A stretch of 64,000 bases of DNA, taken from NCBI RefSeq assembly GCF_032108445.1, contig NZ_CP134876.1, forward strand, positions 2,604,001 to 2,668,000, read 5' to 3'. Shown in pieces: positions 8,439 through 16,720 of this stretch (its first letter is position 1; every line of letters begins with the position of its first letter). Position numbers and translations under genes: made by a program. The notes beneath the pieces are model-generated. The model made no database searches and was not told the DNA's origin. It was given only the letters and a program-made list of their open reading frames with translations. The stretch is from Micromonospora halotolerans. Its GTDB lineage: Bacteria; Actinomycetota; Actinomycetes; Mycobacteriales; Micromonosporaceae.

Positions 8439-9416
8439 GTGACGACAACGGACTGGTCCGATCCGTCCTGGCGGGACGCCGCGCTGGCCTGGGTCGGTGA
8501 CGCGCTGGCCCGGCACGGCCGGCGGGTGACCGGGCCCGTCGAGCCCCGGGTCCGCCCCTGGTCGCTGGTCTGGCGGGTGCCCACCGGGGCCGGTCCGGTC
8601 TGGTTCAAGGCCAACAACCCGGGCACCCGTTACGAGGCGGCGCTCCTGGCCGAGCTGGCCCGGCTCGCCCCGGGCACCGTCCTCGACCCGATCGCCGTGG
8701 ACGCCGCGCGCGGCTGGTCGCTGCTGCCCGACGGCGGCCCGAGCCTGCGCGACGTGCTCGCCGGGGACCTGAGCCGCTGGTTACGGGTGCTGCCCGCGTA
8801 CGCGGCCCTGCAGGTCGCGGTCGCGCCGCAGGCCGGACGGCTGCTCGCCGCGGGGGTGCCCGACCACCGGCCGGAGCTGATGCCGGAACTCCTCGACGGC
8901 CTGCTCGACGACTCCGACGCCCTGCTGGTCGGCCAGCCGGACGGGCTGACCCCGGAGCTGCGCGCGCGGCTGCGGGCGTACCGGCCGGAGTTCGCCGCGA
9001 CCTGCCGGCGCCTCGCGGAGTTCGGCGTCCCGGCCAGCGTGCAGCACGACGACCTGCACGACGGGAACGTCTTCGTCACCGACGACGGCTACCGCTTCTT
9101 CGACTGGGGGGACGCCTCGGTGGCCCACCCCTTCGGCACCCTGCTCGTGACGCTCAACTCCGTGGCGCACGGCGTCGGTCTGGCTCCGGGCGACCCGGTG
9201 CTGGGTCGGCTGCGGGACGCCTACCTGGAGGCGTGGACCGACCGGTACGACCGGGCCGCCCTGCGGGAGGCCGCCGGCCTGGCCATGACGGTCGCCACGG
9301 TGAGCCGGTCGCTGTCGTGGCGGCGTGCCCTGGCCACCCCCGACCCGGCCCGGGCCGAGTACGCCGCCGCCGTGCCCGGCTGGCTCGGCGAACTCTTCGG
9401 CCGGAACCCGGTCTGA
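8439..9416 (+). CDS. Aminoglycoside phosphotransferase-like (APH) kinase family protein
   Basis: 325 residues with the APH/choline kinase fold: nucleotide-binding N-lobe, catalytic loop HDDLHDGN (catalytic Asp about D205, Asn about N210) and the Mg-binding FDWGD (about D222). Members phosphorylate small molecules such as aminoglycosides, hygromycin, homoserine or sugars; the substrate here cannot be told. Start set to the GTG at 8439 by the leaderless -10. There is no linked antibiotic cluster, so a resistance role is only a possibility. Confidence 0.78.
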   Translation: MTTTDWSDPSWRDAALAWVGDALARHGRRVTGPVEPRVRPWSLVWRVPTGAGPVWFKANNPGTRYEAALLAELARLAPGTVLDPIAVDAARGWSLLPDGGPSLRDVLAGDLSRWLRVLPAYAALQVAVAPQAGRLLAAGVPDHRPELMPELLDGLLDDSDALLVGQPDGLTPELRARLRAYRPEFAATCRRLAEFGVPASVQHDDLHDGNVFVTDDGYRFFDWGDASVAHPFGTLLVTLNSVAHGVGLAPGDPVLGRLRDAYLEAWTDRYDRAALREAAGLAMTVATVSRSLSWRRALATPDPARAEYAAAVPGWLGELFGRNPV

Positions 9417-9422
9417 CCGGCC

Positions 9423-9462
9423 GTTCACCACAGGGCTTCGCCCTGGTTGCGCGACGGTGAAC
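9423..9462 (+). terminator. Nested hairpins after the APH-like gene
   Basis: CAGGG-CTTCG-CCCTG sits inside outer arms GTTCACC and GGTGAAC, starting just after the stop codon. Confidence 0.55.
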
Positions 9463-9623
9463 AGTGGACGGTGGGTGGGCCGGTGCGTAACGCCGACCCG
9501 CCCGGCAACGCCTGAATCGACGGATGCCGGCGGAGGTCGACCCGGCCCCGACGGGGTGCGGTGGCGGCCTCCGGCACCCCGGTGGCGCCGGTCGCGCCGC
9601 CGTCCGATCGACGAAAGGCAGGC

Positions 9624-11354
9624 ATGCCCGTCATCCGTTTCATCCGTCCCGAGGGCCCGGCACTGCGCGCCGGAGCGGCCGCCCTCGCCCTCTCCGCCGC
9701 CGTCACCGCTCTCGGTGCGGGCCCCGTCTCCGCCGCCCCGGCCCGGGCCGACCTGGGCCTCACGGTGACCCCCGACCCCGCGCGCGTCCTGGTCGCCGGT
9801 CAGGTTGCCGGCATCGGGGTCGACCTGGTCAACCACGGCCGCGCCGGTGCCGAGGGGATCACCCTCACCTTCCGCCTCCCGCAGGTCGTCGCGCCCGCCG
9901 GTGAGGGCGGGATCCCGTCCGACAGCCCGTGGCACTGCGCCCTCGCCACCCCGGTCACGACCTGCACCCACCCCGCGCTCGCCGCCGGGGCGGCCGCCGC
10001 CCCGCTGAAGCTCCAGGTGCGGCTGCCCGCCGGGCGGGACGGCGCCACCGTCGCCGTGCCGGTCGGCGTGACCACGACCAGCCGGGAGAGTTCCACAGCC
10101 GACAACGCCGGTACGGCCGTCTTCACCTACGACGCGAGCATCGTGGTGCCGGAGCCGGAGGTAGCCGACCTCGGGCTCACCGTCACCCCCGACCCCGAGC
10201 GCGTCCTGGTCGACGGCCAGGCGGCCGGCGTCGGGCTGGCCCTGGTCAACCGGGGCGACGCCGTCGCCGACGGAATCAGCCTCCATGTCCGGCTGCCCGA
10301 CGGCGTGACCGTCGCCGGCGAGGGGGGCGGAGTGCCCGCGGACGGCCCGTGGCGGTGTGACGTCTCCTCGCCGGTGGTCGCCTGCACGCACCCGGCGCTC
10401 GCCGCGGGGGAGGCCGCCGCCGCGCTGACCCTGGGGGTGCAGCTCCCGGTGGGCGCGGACGGTTCGACCGTCACCGTGCCGGTGGACGTCAGCACCACCA
10501 GCGCGGAGACGAACAGCGGCGACAACATCGGCGACGCGGTCTTCACCTACGACGCGAGCATCGTGCCCGAGCCGCACGGCGCCGACCTCCGCTTCACCAC
10601 CCTCGACGTGCGGCCGTACTGGGTCGTCGAAGGGGACACGGTTCGCACGACCTGGGAGTTCGAGAACGTCGGCGACCTGGTCGCCGAGGACGTCACCATG
10701 CGGATCACCCTCGACCCGCGGCTGCGCCCGGTCCCGGCGGACGGGGTGACCGCGCCCTGGCAGTGCACCACGGTCGCCGACGGCTGGGACTGCCGCCACG
10801 AGCCGATGGTCACCGGCGAGCAGGCCGTGCTACCGCTGGACTTCACGGTGGTCGGCGGGGTCGCCGGCGACCTGATCCCGTTCCAGGGCGTGCTCACCAC
10901 CTCGACCCCGGAACTTCCCTCCGGGGCCAACGAGATCGGCACCAGCGTCGAGTTCGCGGACACCAGCACCGTGCACGGTCGGCTCTGGCAGGACCTGGAC
11001 GGCGACGGCCGGCGTGACGCCGAGGACCCGGCGGTCGACCCGGTCGCCGCGAACGCCTCGGTGTGGGTGGTGCCCACCTTCGGCGGCGAGCCGGACGGCG
11101 CCCCGATCGCCGTGCCGGTGGCGGCCGACGGCAGCTGGACCGTGGAGGTCAAGCCGGACCAGTACCGGATCGAGGTGCGGGTCGCGGCCACGTACGACTT
11201 CACGGGGCGGGACGCCACCGACGACGCCGTGGACTCCGACGTCTCCCGGTACGCGGTCGAGGGCGACGAGGTGATCGGCCACAGCGTCAGCACGTACGTG
11301 CCGAACGGCAGCGAGTGGCAGGTGGACGCCGGACTGGTCCAGGTCACCCCCTGA
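9624..11354 (+). CDS. Secreted protein with repeated Ig-like (DUF11-type) domains and SdrD-like B domain
   Basis: 576 residues from the ATG at 9624 (AAAGGCAGG upstream). A signal peptide ends near GPVSAAPARA. Two closely related domains of about 135 residues follow, each starting ADLGLTVTPDP.RVLV and ending AVFTYDASIV, then a more diverged third copy (ADLRFTTLDVRPYWVVEGD) and a final B-type domain starting VHGRLWQDLDGDGRRDAEDP, which has the calcium-binding look of SdrD B repeats. There is no LPxTG sorting signal or C-terminal anchor, so the protein is probably released or loosely attached to the wall. Function unknown; adhesive or structural roles are typical. The first two repeats are also similar at DNA level, suggesting recent duplication. 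Confidence 0.75.
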   Translation: MPVIRFIRPEGPALRAGAAALALSAAVTALGAGPVSAAPARADLGLTVTPDPARVLVAGQVAGIGVDLVNHGRAGAEGITLTFRLPQVVAPAGEGGIPSDSPWHCALATPVTTCTHPALAAGAAAAPLKLQVRLPAGRDGATVAVPVGVTTTSRESSTADNAGTAVFTYDASIVVPEPEVADLGLTVTPDPERVLVDGQAAGVGLALVNRGDAVADGISLHVRLPDGVTVAGEGGGVPADGPWRCDVSSPVVACTHPALAAGEAAAALTLGVQLPVGADGSTVTVPVDVSTTSAETNSGDNIGDAVFTYDASIVPEPHGADLRFTTLDVRPYWVVEGDTVRTTWEFENVGDLVAEDVTMRITLDPRLRPVPADGVTAPWQCTTVADGWDCRHEPMVTGEQAVLPLDFTVVGGVAGDLIPFQGVLTTSTPELPSGANEIGTSVEFADTSTVHGRLWQDLDGDGRRDAEDPAVDPVAANASVWVVPTFGGEPDGAPIAVPVAADGSWTVEVKPDQYRIEVRVAATYDFTGRDATDDAVDSDVSRYAVEGDEVIGHSVSTYVPNGSEWQVDAGLVQVTP

Positions 11355-11362
11355 CCTTCGGG

Positions 11363-11390
11363 CGGGTCCCGGCCGGCGGGCCGGGACCCG
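11363..11390 (+). terminator. 10-bp stem hairpin after the secreted protein gene
   Basis: CGGGTCCCGG and CCGGGACCCG pair around a short GC loop 8 bases after the stop. Confidence 0.6.
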
Positions 11391-11487
11391 TCGTCCGTCG
11401 CACATCGGGTGCGAGTTGCACGGGTGGAACTTCCAGAAATCGGGAGTGACCCATATCACCCCTGCTCACATGCTCGTTGCATCTTGC

Positions 11488-12000
11488 ATGGACGTGTTCT
11501 CGCGAACGTTCCTTCCGGCCGCCGCCGAGACCGGCCTGGCCACCCAGACCGTCAGCCGACACATGCCGGTCTTCCGCCGGTGTGTCGGCTCCGGTGACGC
11601 CACCATCCTGGTCACCCGGTGCAGCCGCCCGGACCACCCGGTCGGCGGCGACTACCTCATGCTGCTCACCCACCGCCGCCTCGTGGTCACCCGGCAGACC
11701 CGGGTGCTGCACCGGCTGCGCCTGCACCTCAACACCGAGCTGCGCGAACTGAGCAACGTCACCTGGAGCCCCGACCCCCGGTCGCACAGCCTGGAGCTGG
11801 CGGCCACCGCGATCGACGGGGCCCGGGAGCGGTTCCTCATCCGGACCCACCACCCGAAGCAGGTGTGGCAGCTCGACGCCCTGCTCAACCACGCCTTCCG
11901 GACCCGGCTCCGGACGCCCGCGGAGCGGCTGGTCGCCACCATCGGCGAGCCGCCGGCCGCCGCCCGCCCGGCCGTGTTCCGCCCCGCGCCGGTCCGCTGA
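11488..12000 (+). CDS. Hypothetical protein, possible PH-like fold
   Basis: 170 residues if the ATG at 11488 is used; a longer frame from 11416 and a GTG at 11494 are alternatives, and no strong RBS decides. The central part (YLMLLTHRRLVVTRQTRVLHRL, then ELRELSNVTWSPD, then ERFLIRTHHPKQVWQLDALL) alternates short strands with a closing helix, as in bacterial PH-like domains, but that is a pattern judgement only. It has no membrane segment and lies just upstream of the two-component operon, separated by the candidate operator at 12007. Function unknown. Confidence 0.55.
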   Translation: MDVFSRTFLPAAAETGLATQTVSRHMPVFRRCVGSGDATILVTRCSRPDHPVGGDYLMLLTHRRLVVTRQTRVLHRLRLHLNTELRELSNVTWSPDPRSHSLELAATAIDGARERFLIRTHHPKQVWQLDALLNHAFRTRLRTPAERLVATIGEPPAAARPAVFRPAPVR

Positions 12001-12006
12001 CCGGCT

Positions 12007-12034
12007 CCTTACCGAATCCGAACACTCCCCTGAC
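12007..12034 (+). promoter_or_regulatory. Candidate response-regulator operator (three repeats, 11-bp period), copy 1
   Basis: CCTTAC (12007-12012), CCGAAC (12018-12023) and CCTGAC (12029-12034) recur with an exact 11-bp period, one helical turn, upstream of the response regulator gene. OmpR/PhoB-family regulators bind direct repeats with this spacing. A second copy with the same three hexamers lies at 14174-14201. Confidence 0.5.
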
Positions 12035-12069
12035 CTTCCGGGCGGCCCGCGGTCGGTAATCATGGGCCG

Positions 12070-12762
12070 GTGACCGCCGACGCCGCACCGCGCGGGCTCG
12101 TCCTCGTGGTGGAGGACGAGCCGGCCATCGCCGACCTGGTCCGGCTCTACCTGAGCCGGGACGGGTTCGGCGTACACCTGGAACGGGACGGGGCGGCCGG
12201 ACTGGCCGCCGCGCGGCGGCTGCGCCCGGTGGCCTGCGTGCTCGACATCGCGCTGCCCGGCCTGGCCGGCACCGAGGTGTGCCGGCGGCTGCGCGAGGCC
12301 GGCGACTGGACGCCGGTCATCTTCCTCACCGCCCGCGACGACGAGGTGGACCGGATCGTCGGCCTGGAGTTGGGCGCCGACGACTACGTGACCAAGCCGT
12401 TCAGCCCGCGCGAGCTGGTCGCCCGGGTCCGGGCCGTGCTGCGCCGCACCGCCGGCGCGCCCGCCACGGCCGAGCAGCCCCGGGTGGTCGGCGCGGTCAC
12501 CCTCGACCCGGCCCGCCGCACGGTCACCGCCGCCGGCTCCCCGGTGCAGCTCACCTCCACCGAGTTCGACCTCCTCGCGCACCTGATGGCCCGGCCGGGC
12601 CGGGTCTTCACCCGGGAGGAGCTGCTGGCCGGCGTCTGGGGGTACGCGGCACACGCCGGCACCCGGACCGTCGACGTGCACGTGGCGCAGGTGCGGGCCA
12701 AGCTCGGCCAAGCCAGCGTGATCCGCACCCACCGCGGCGTCGGGTACGCGGCCGATGCCTGA
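12070..12762 (+). CDS. OmpR/PhoB-family response regulator
   Basis: 230 residues. The receiver domain has the acidic pair VVEDEP, phospho-acceptor Asp about D59 (CVLDIALPG), conserved Thr in FLTARDD and Lys about K109 in VTKPFSP; a winged-helix DNA-binding domain follows (LTSTEFDLLAHLMARPGRVFTREELL ... RTVDVHVAQVRAKL). GTG start at 12070 has no RBS; a TAATCA element 7 bases upstream suggests leaderless expression. It overlaps the kinase gene by 8 bp. The triple repeat 12007-12034 is a likely autoregulatory site. Confidence 0.92.
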   Translation: MTADAAPRGLVLVVEDEPAIADLVRLYLSRDGFGVHLERDGAAGLAAARRLRPVACVLDIALPGLAGTEVCRRLREAGDWTPVIFLTARDDEVDRIVGLELGADDYVTKPFSPRELVARVRAVLRRTAGAPATAEQPRVVGAVTLDPARRTVTAAGSPVQLTSTEFDLLAHLMARPGRVFTREELLAGVWGYAAHAGTRTVDVHVAQVRAKLGQASVIRTHRGVGYAADA

Positions 12763-14200
12763 ACAGCCCACCGTCGCGCTGCCGGTCATCGGGCCCGGCC
12801 CGCCGGCACCGCCCCGGCGGCGGTTCGCGCACACCCTGACCGCCCGCGCCGTGCTGGTCACCTGCGCGGTGGCGCTGGTGTCGGTGCTGGTCACCGCGCT
12901 GGTCGCGGTGCCCCTGGCGGTACGCGGGGCGGAGCGGCGCGACCAGGAGGCGCTGGCCGCCCAGGCCCGGCTCGCCGCCGAGGTGCTCCGGGTCCGGGCG
13001 GCGCGCCAGCGGGACAACGCCGGGGACCGGCTCATCCGCCAGCTCCGCCAGCAGCAGATCGAGGTCTACCTGATCCGGGCCGGCCAGGCCGACCACGCCG
13101 GCCTGCCCCCGCCGGTGGTGAACCGGCTGGCGTCCGGCCGGGACGTCTCCGGCCGGCGCGTCGTCGCCGGCCAGCGGGCCCTGGTCGAGGGGCGGGCGCT
13201 GCCCGGCGGGGACGGCGTCGTGCTGGCCCGGCCGACCCGGAACGGGCCGTGGCGGCAGGTGCTGCTCAGCCTCTGGTTGCCGATGCTCGCCGGCCTCGGC
13301 GCCGGGGTGGCCGCCGGCCTGCTGCTGGCCCGCCGGCTGGCCCGGCCGATCCGGAGTGCGGCCACCGCCGCGGCGCGGCTGCGCGCCGGGGACCGGGCGG
13401 TCCGGGTGCCGGTCGAACCGCCCGACGAGGTGGCCGACCTGGCGTACGCGCTGAACGGGCTGGCCGCCGCGCTGGCCACCAGCGAGGGGCGGCAGCGGGA
13501 GTTCCTGCTCTCGGTCTCGCACGAGCTGCGCACCCCGCTCACCGCCATCCGCGGCTACGCCGAGGCGCTGGCCGACGGGGTGATCGACGCCGACGGGGTG
13601 CCGGCCACCGGCCGGACCGTGCTCGCCGAGGCCGAGCACCTGGACCGGCTGGTCAGTGACCTGCTGGCGCTGGCCCGGCTGGAGGCCGCCGACTTCCCGC
13701 TGGAACCCGGGCCGGTCGACCTGACCCGGCTCGCCGCCGACGCGGCGCGCACCTGGTCCGACCGGTGCGCGGCGGTCGGCGTGCCGTTCCGGGTGGAGGC
13801 GCCGGACGGGCCGGTGCCCGCGTACACCGATCCGGGGCGGATCCGGCAGGTCGTGGACGGGCTGCTGGAGAACGCGCTGCGCGTCGTACCCCCGGGGGCG
13901 CCCGTGGTGCTCGCGGTCCGGGCGGCCGGGGCGGACCCGGCGGCGGGCGGCGTCGTCGAGGTCCGGGACGGCGGACCCGGCTTCACCGACGACGACCTCG
14001 CGGTGGCGTTCGAGCGCGGGGCACTGCACCAGCGGTACCGGGGGGTGCGCAAGGTGGGCAGCGGCCTGGGGTTGGCCCTCGCCGCCGGGCTGGTCCGGCG
14101 GCTCGGCGGCGACATCACGGCCGGGCACGCCCCGGAGGGCGGCGCGGCCTTCACCGTCCGGCTGCCCGGCGATCCTTACCTGACCCGAACATCGGCCTGA
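12755..14200 (+). CDS. Sensor histidine kinase, partner of the upstream regulator
   Basis: 481 residues. An N-terminal membrane helix (AVLVTCAVALVSVLVTALVAVPLAV), a short extracytoplasmic domain of about 110 residues and a second helix (LWLPMLAGLGAGVAAGLLLA) are followed by HAMP, the dimerisation domain with phospho-His about H256 (SVSHELRTPLTAIRGY), and the ATPase domain with N box LLENALR, G1 RDGGPGF and G2 GSGLGLALA. It overlaps the regulator gene (ATGCCTGA), consistent with translational coupling. The signal is unknown. The downstream lipoprotein is a plausible target or accessory sensor. Confidence 0.92.
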   Translation: MPEQPTVALPVIGPGPPAPPRRRFAHTLTARAVLVTCAVALVSVLVTALVAVPLAVRGAERRDQEALAAQARLAAEVLRVRAARQRDNAGDRLIRQLRQQQIEVYLIRAGQADHAGLPPPVVNRLASGRDVSGRRVVAGQRALVEGRALPGGDGVVLARPTRNGPWRQVLLSLWLPMLAGLGAGVAAGLLLARRLARPIRSAATAAARLRAGDRAVRVPVEPPDEVADLAYALNGLAAALATSEGRQREFLLSVSHELRTPLTAIRGYAEALADGVIDADGVPATGRTVLAEAEHLDRLVSDLLALARLEAADFPLEPGPVDLTRLAADAARTWSDRCAAVGVPFRVEAPDGPVPAYTDPGRIRQVVDGLLENALRVVPPGAPVVLAVRAAGADPAAGGVVEVRDGGPGFTDDDLAVAFERGALHQRYRGVRKVGSGLGLALAAGLVRRLGGDITAGHAPEGGAAFTVRLPGDPYLTRTSA

Positions 14201-14201
14201 C
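14174..14201 (+). promoter_or_regulatory. Candidate response-regulator operator, copy 2
   Basis: CCTTAC (14174-14179), CCGAAC (14185-14190) and CCTGAC (14196-14201) repeat the copy-1 hexamers with the same 11-bp period and mostly different spacers. The site covers the last codons of the kinase gene and lies 56 bp before the lipoprotein ATG. Confidence 0.5.
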
Positions 14202-14256
14202 GATCCGCTCGCGCGCGCGGGGGAGGCTGACGGCACCACGGACGAGAGGAACACTG

Positions 14257-14856
14257 ATGGCACGTCAGGGAATCGTCACCGGCGTCACCGCGCTGCTCGC
14301 CGCCGCCGCGCTCGGGCTCGCCGGATGCGGCCCGGCGCAGGTCGCGCAGGACTCGGCCAAGGAGACCGCCGTCGAGGTGGCCGCCGCCCTGGGCGCGGAC
14401 GGCCAGGCGCTGGCCGCGCTCGGTGTCGACGCCGCCGAGCTGGACGTCGACCCGGTCGCCGCCCCGGCGCCCTCGGCCTCCGGCGCGCCCGGTGTGAAGG
14501 CCGGCCCGCAGGACAAGCGGGCGCAGGAGTGGCGCAAGCGGCACCGCGCCCGGGTGCTGCTGCGGAAGAACACCCTGCACGGCGAGGTCGTGGTGCAGAC
14601 CAAGGACGGCGGTACGAAGAGCGTCGCCGTGCAGCGCGGCCAGGTGACCGCGATCGACGCGAAGTCGATGACCGTGAAGTCCACCGACGGCTTCTCGATG
14701 ACCTGGACCTTCGACGAGAAGCTCCGCGTGGTCGAGCGGCGCACCACCGTGCAGTCCGGCGACATCAAGGTCGGCTCGACGGTCGGCGTGGCCGGCGCCA
14801 AGGACGGCGACAACGGGGTGGCCCGGCTGATCGTGGTTCCGGTCAAGCAGAAGTAA
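14257..14856 (+). CDS. Secreted lipoprotein in the two-component operon
   Basis: 199 residues from the ATG at 14257 (AGAGGA upstream). The lipobox LGLAGC places the lipidated cysteine at residue 24. The mature protein is Ala-rich, then has a basic QDKRAQEWRKRHRARVLLRKN segment and a beta-rich C-terminal domain (LHGEVVVQTKDGG.., VTAIDAKSMTVKSTDG, KVGSTVGVAG) resembling DUF5666-type domains that measure or bind small surface ligands. Its position behind the kinase and a candidate operator suggests it is regulated by the two-component system. Function unknown. Confidence 0.75.
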   Translation: MARQGIVTGVTALLAAAALGLAGCGPAQVAQDSAKETAVEVAAALGADGQALAALGVDAAELDVDPVAAPAPSASGAPGVKAGPQDKRAQEWRKRHRARVLLRKNTLHGEVVVQTKDGGTKSVAVQRGQVTAIDAKSMTVKSTDGFSMTWTFDEKLRVVERRTTVQSGDIKVGSTVGVAGAKDGDNGVARLIVVPVKQK

Positions 14857-14866
14857 CGCGCAACCA

Positions 14867-14898
14867 CCGGGGGTCGGCGCGACCGCGCCGGCCCCCGG
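14867..14898 (+). terminator. GC-rich hairpin ending the two-component/lipoprotein unit
   Basis: CCGGGGG..CCCCCGG outer arms with CGGCGC..GCGCCG inner arms, 10 bases after the lipoprotein stop. Confidence 0.6.
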
Positions 14899-15041
14899 CC
14901 GGGGTGCGGATGGGCACTTCTCCGGCCTATCGGGCGGGCGGCGCCGGGATGTCCGCCCAGGCCGGGGGCAGGCTGTGGTGACCTCGGCGACCAACCGGGT
15001 TAGGCTAGGCCCCGATCTGCCGTCGCCACCGTGGAGAACCC

Positions 15042-15749
15042 GTGAAGCTCTCGATCCTCATGCCGGTCTACAACGAGGAAGAACGCATCGCGGATGCCCT
15101 CAAGCAGGCACTGGCGGTGGACTACCCCTGCGAGATCGAACTCGTCGTCGTGGACGACGGCAGCCGCGACGGCACCGGCGAGGTGCTCGGCCGGGTGGAC
15201 GACGCCCGGCTGCGGGTGATCACCCACCAGCGCAACGCCGGCAAGGGCGCCGCGATCAAGACCGCCGTCGACAACGCCGAGGGTGAGTACATGGTCATCC
15301 TCGACGCCGACCTCGAGTACGACCCGCAGGACATCCCGCGGCTCCTCGAGCCGGTGCTCGACGGCCGGGCCACCGTGGTCTACGGCAACCGGACCTTCGG
15401 CAGCCACAGCTCCTACAGCTTCTGGTACGTGATGGGCAACAAGGGCGTGACGCTCGCCGCCAACGTGCTCTACAACTCGTACATCGGCGACCTGGAGACC
15501 TGCTTCAAGCTGATGCCGCTGGAGCTCTACCGCTCGCTCCAGGTCCGCTCGCGCGGCTTCGGCATGGAGGCCGAGGTCACCGGCAAGCTGCTCCGCCAGC
15601 GCATCCGCCCCTACGAGGTCCCGATCAGCTACCGCGCCCGGGGCCGCGAGGAGGGCAAGAAGATCACCTGGAAGGACGGCGTCGAGGCGATCTGGATCCT
15701 GGCCCGCGAGCGCGCCCGCCGCCGCCCGGTCGGCCCCAGCGCCCGCTGA
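15042..15749 (+). CDS. GT2 family glycosyltransferase (dolichyl/polyprenyl-phosphate sugar synthase-like)
   Basis: 235-residue GT-A enzyme: SILMPVYNEEERI, VVVDDGSRDGTGEVL, the metal-binding DADLEYDP and a later QRNAGKGAAIKTA block. This is the DPM1/polyprenol-phosphate mannose synthase style of GT2, without a C-terminal membrane domain, so it probably transfers a sugar from a nucleotide donor to polyprenyl phosphate on the cytoplasmic face. GTG start at 15042 with GGAG upstream; a TAGGCT at 15001 about 35 bases before it is a likely -10. A polyprenyl-sugar product would feed GT-C enzymes such as the one at 22061, but that link is inference. Confidence 0.8.
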   Translation: MKLSILMPVYNEEERIADALKQALAVDYPCEIELVVVDDGSRDGTGEVLGRVDDARLRVITHQRNAGKGAAIKTAVDNAEGEYMVILDADLEYDPQDIPRLLEPVLDGRATVVYGNRTFGSHSSYSFWYVMGNKGVTLAANVLYNSYIGDLETCFKLMPLELYRSLQVRSRGFGMEAEVTGKLLRQRIRPYEVPISYRARGREEGKKITWKDGVEAIWILARERARRRPVGPSAR

Positions 15750-15765
15750 CGCCCCCGCACGACAC

Positions 15766-15804
15766 GGACCCCGCACCCCGGCCCAGGCCGGTGTCGCGGG
15801 GTCC
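15766..15804. terminator. Hairpin between convergent genes
   Basis: GGACCCCGC and GCGGGGTCC form the outer stem with CCGGCC-CA-GGCCGG inside. Confidence 0.65.
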
Positions 15805-15818
15805 CGTCGTCTCGGCGG

Positions 15819-16718
15819 TCAGGCGGCTGCGCGGGCCGGGGTGAGGAACGCGTCGACCGAGCGGCGCAGGCCGGCCGCGTCCAGGCCGTGCCAGCGATCG
15901 TGGTCCTCGGGCGTGCCGTAGCGGCGCAGGTCCGACCGTCCCACCCCGAGGGTGAGCAGCCGGTGCGGCCGGTCGGCCAGCGCCGCGCCGACCACCCGGG
16001 CCGAGGTGCCCGCCAGGTACGGCTCGACCAGGATCACCTCGGTGCCCGCGAGCGCCCGCAGCCCGGCCGTGTCGAACGGGCGCGGCCGGTGGGTCCAGGC
16101 CACCGTGACCGGCCGGTCGGCCACCGCCGCGAGGGCCGCGTCCAGCAGCGGCCCGACGGCCACCAGCAGCGGCGCGCCCGGCCCGGCGTCCCGCATCACC
16201 CGCAGGTCACCCGCCTCGGGGTACGCCCGCGCGTTGGTCTGTGTGGACAGCCGCAGGTACGCCGAACCACGCCCGCACACGGCGTCACGCAGCAGACCCG
16301 GCACCTCGTCCGGGTGGCCGGGCACGTGCACGGTCCAGTCGTTCAGCGTGTCGATCAGCGCCACGTCGGCCGGGGCGAGGTGGGTCCGCCCCGCCGCCGC
16401 CCGGTCGTACGACGCGCCGACGCTGACCAGCACCGCCCCGACCCCCTGGTGGTCGAGGTCCAGCTTGATCTGCTCGTACGCCCGCTCGACCAGGAACGGC
16501 GCGTAGCTGTGCACGATCGGCCGCTGACCGGTCAGCGCCAGCCCGCCGGCCACGCCCATCATCAACTGCTCCCGGATGCCGACGTTGACCACCCGGTCCG
16601 GGTAGCGCGCGGCGGCCGGGGCGAACGCGGCGGCCGAGATGTCGGCGAGCACGATCGTGGTGCGGGCATCGGCCAGCACCTCCTCGGCGGCGGTCACGAA
16701 GATCTCGCGCATGGTCAT
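15819..16718 (-). CDS. Transketolase, C-terminal subunit (Pyr and C-terminal domains)
   Basis: 299 residues corresponding to the pyrimidine-binding and C-terminal domains of transketolase: IREQLMMGVAGGLALTG carries the conserved Glu that activates thiamine diphosphate, and QRPIVHSYAPFLVERAYEQIKLD follows. With the N-terminal subunit it would form a heteromeric transketolase of the split type found in many archaea and actinobacteria, moving two-carbon units between sugar phosphates. The start is taken as the ATG at 16718, with GGGGAG 5 bases upstream; a GTG at 16724 overlapping the preceding stop is possible. It is translationally coupled to the upstream subunit. Confidence 0.82.
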   Translation of the reverse strand: MTMREIFVTAAEEVLADARTTIVLADISAAAFAPAAARYPDRVVNVGIREQLMMGVAGGLALTGQRPIVHSYAPFLVERAYEQIKLDLDHQGVGAVLVSVGASYDRAAAGRTHLAPADVALIDTLNDWTVHVPGHPDEVPGLLRDAVCGRGSAYLRLSTQTNARAYPEAGDLRVMRDAGPGAPLLVAVGPLLDAALAAVADRPVTVAWTHRPRPFDTAGLRALAGTEVILVEPYLAGTSARVVGAALADRPHRLLTLGVGRSDLRRYGTPEDHDRWHGLDAAGLRRSVDAFLTPARAAA

Positions 16719-16720
16719 GG

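Noticed and set aside
8781..10799. 672-codon open frame on the minus strand
   Set aside because: Antisense to the APH-like kinase and the secreted repeat protein; strings of Arg, Gly and His typical of shadow frames in GC-rich genes and no RBS.
15001..15012. TTAGGCTAGG upstream of the GT2 gene as an iron box
   Set aside because: Only one half-site is present and no second arm follows; it reads better as a -10 element.
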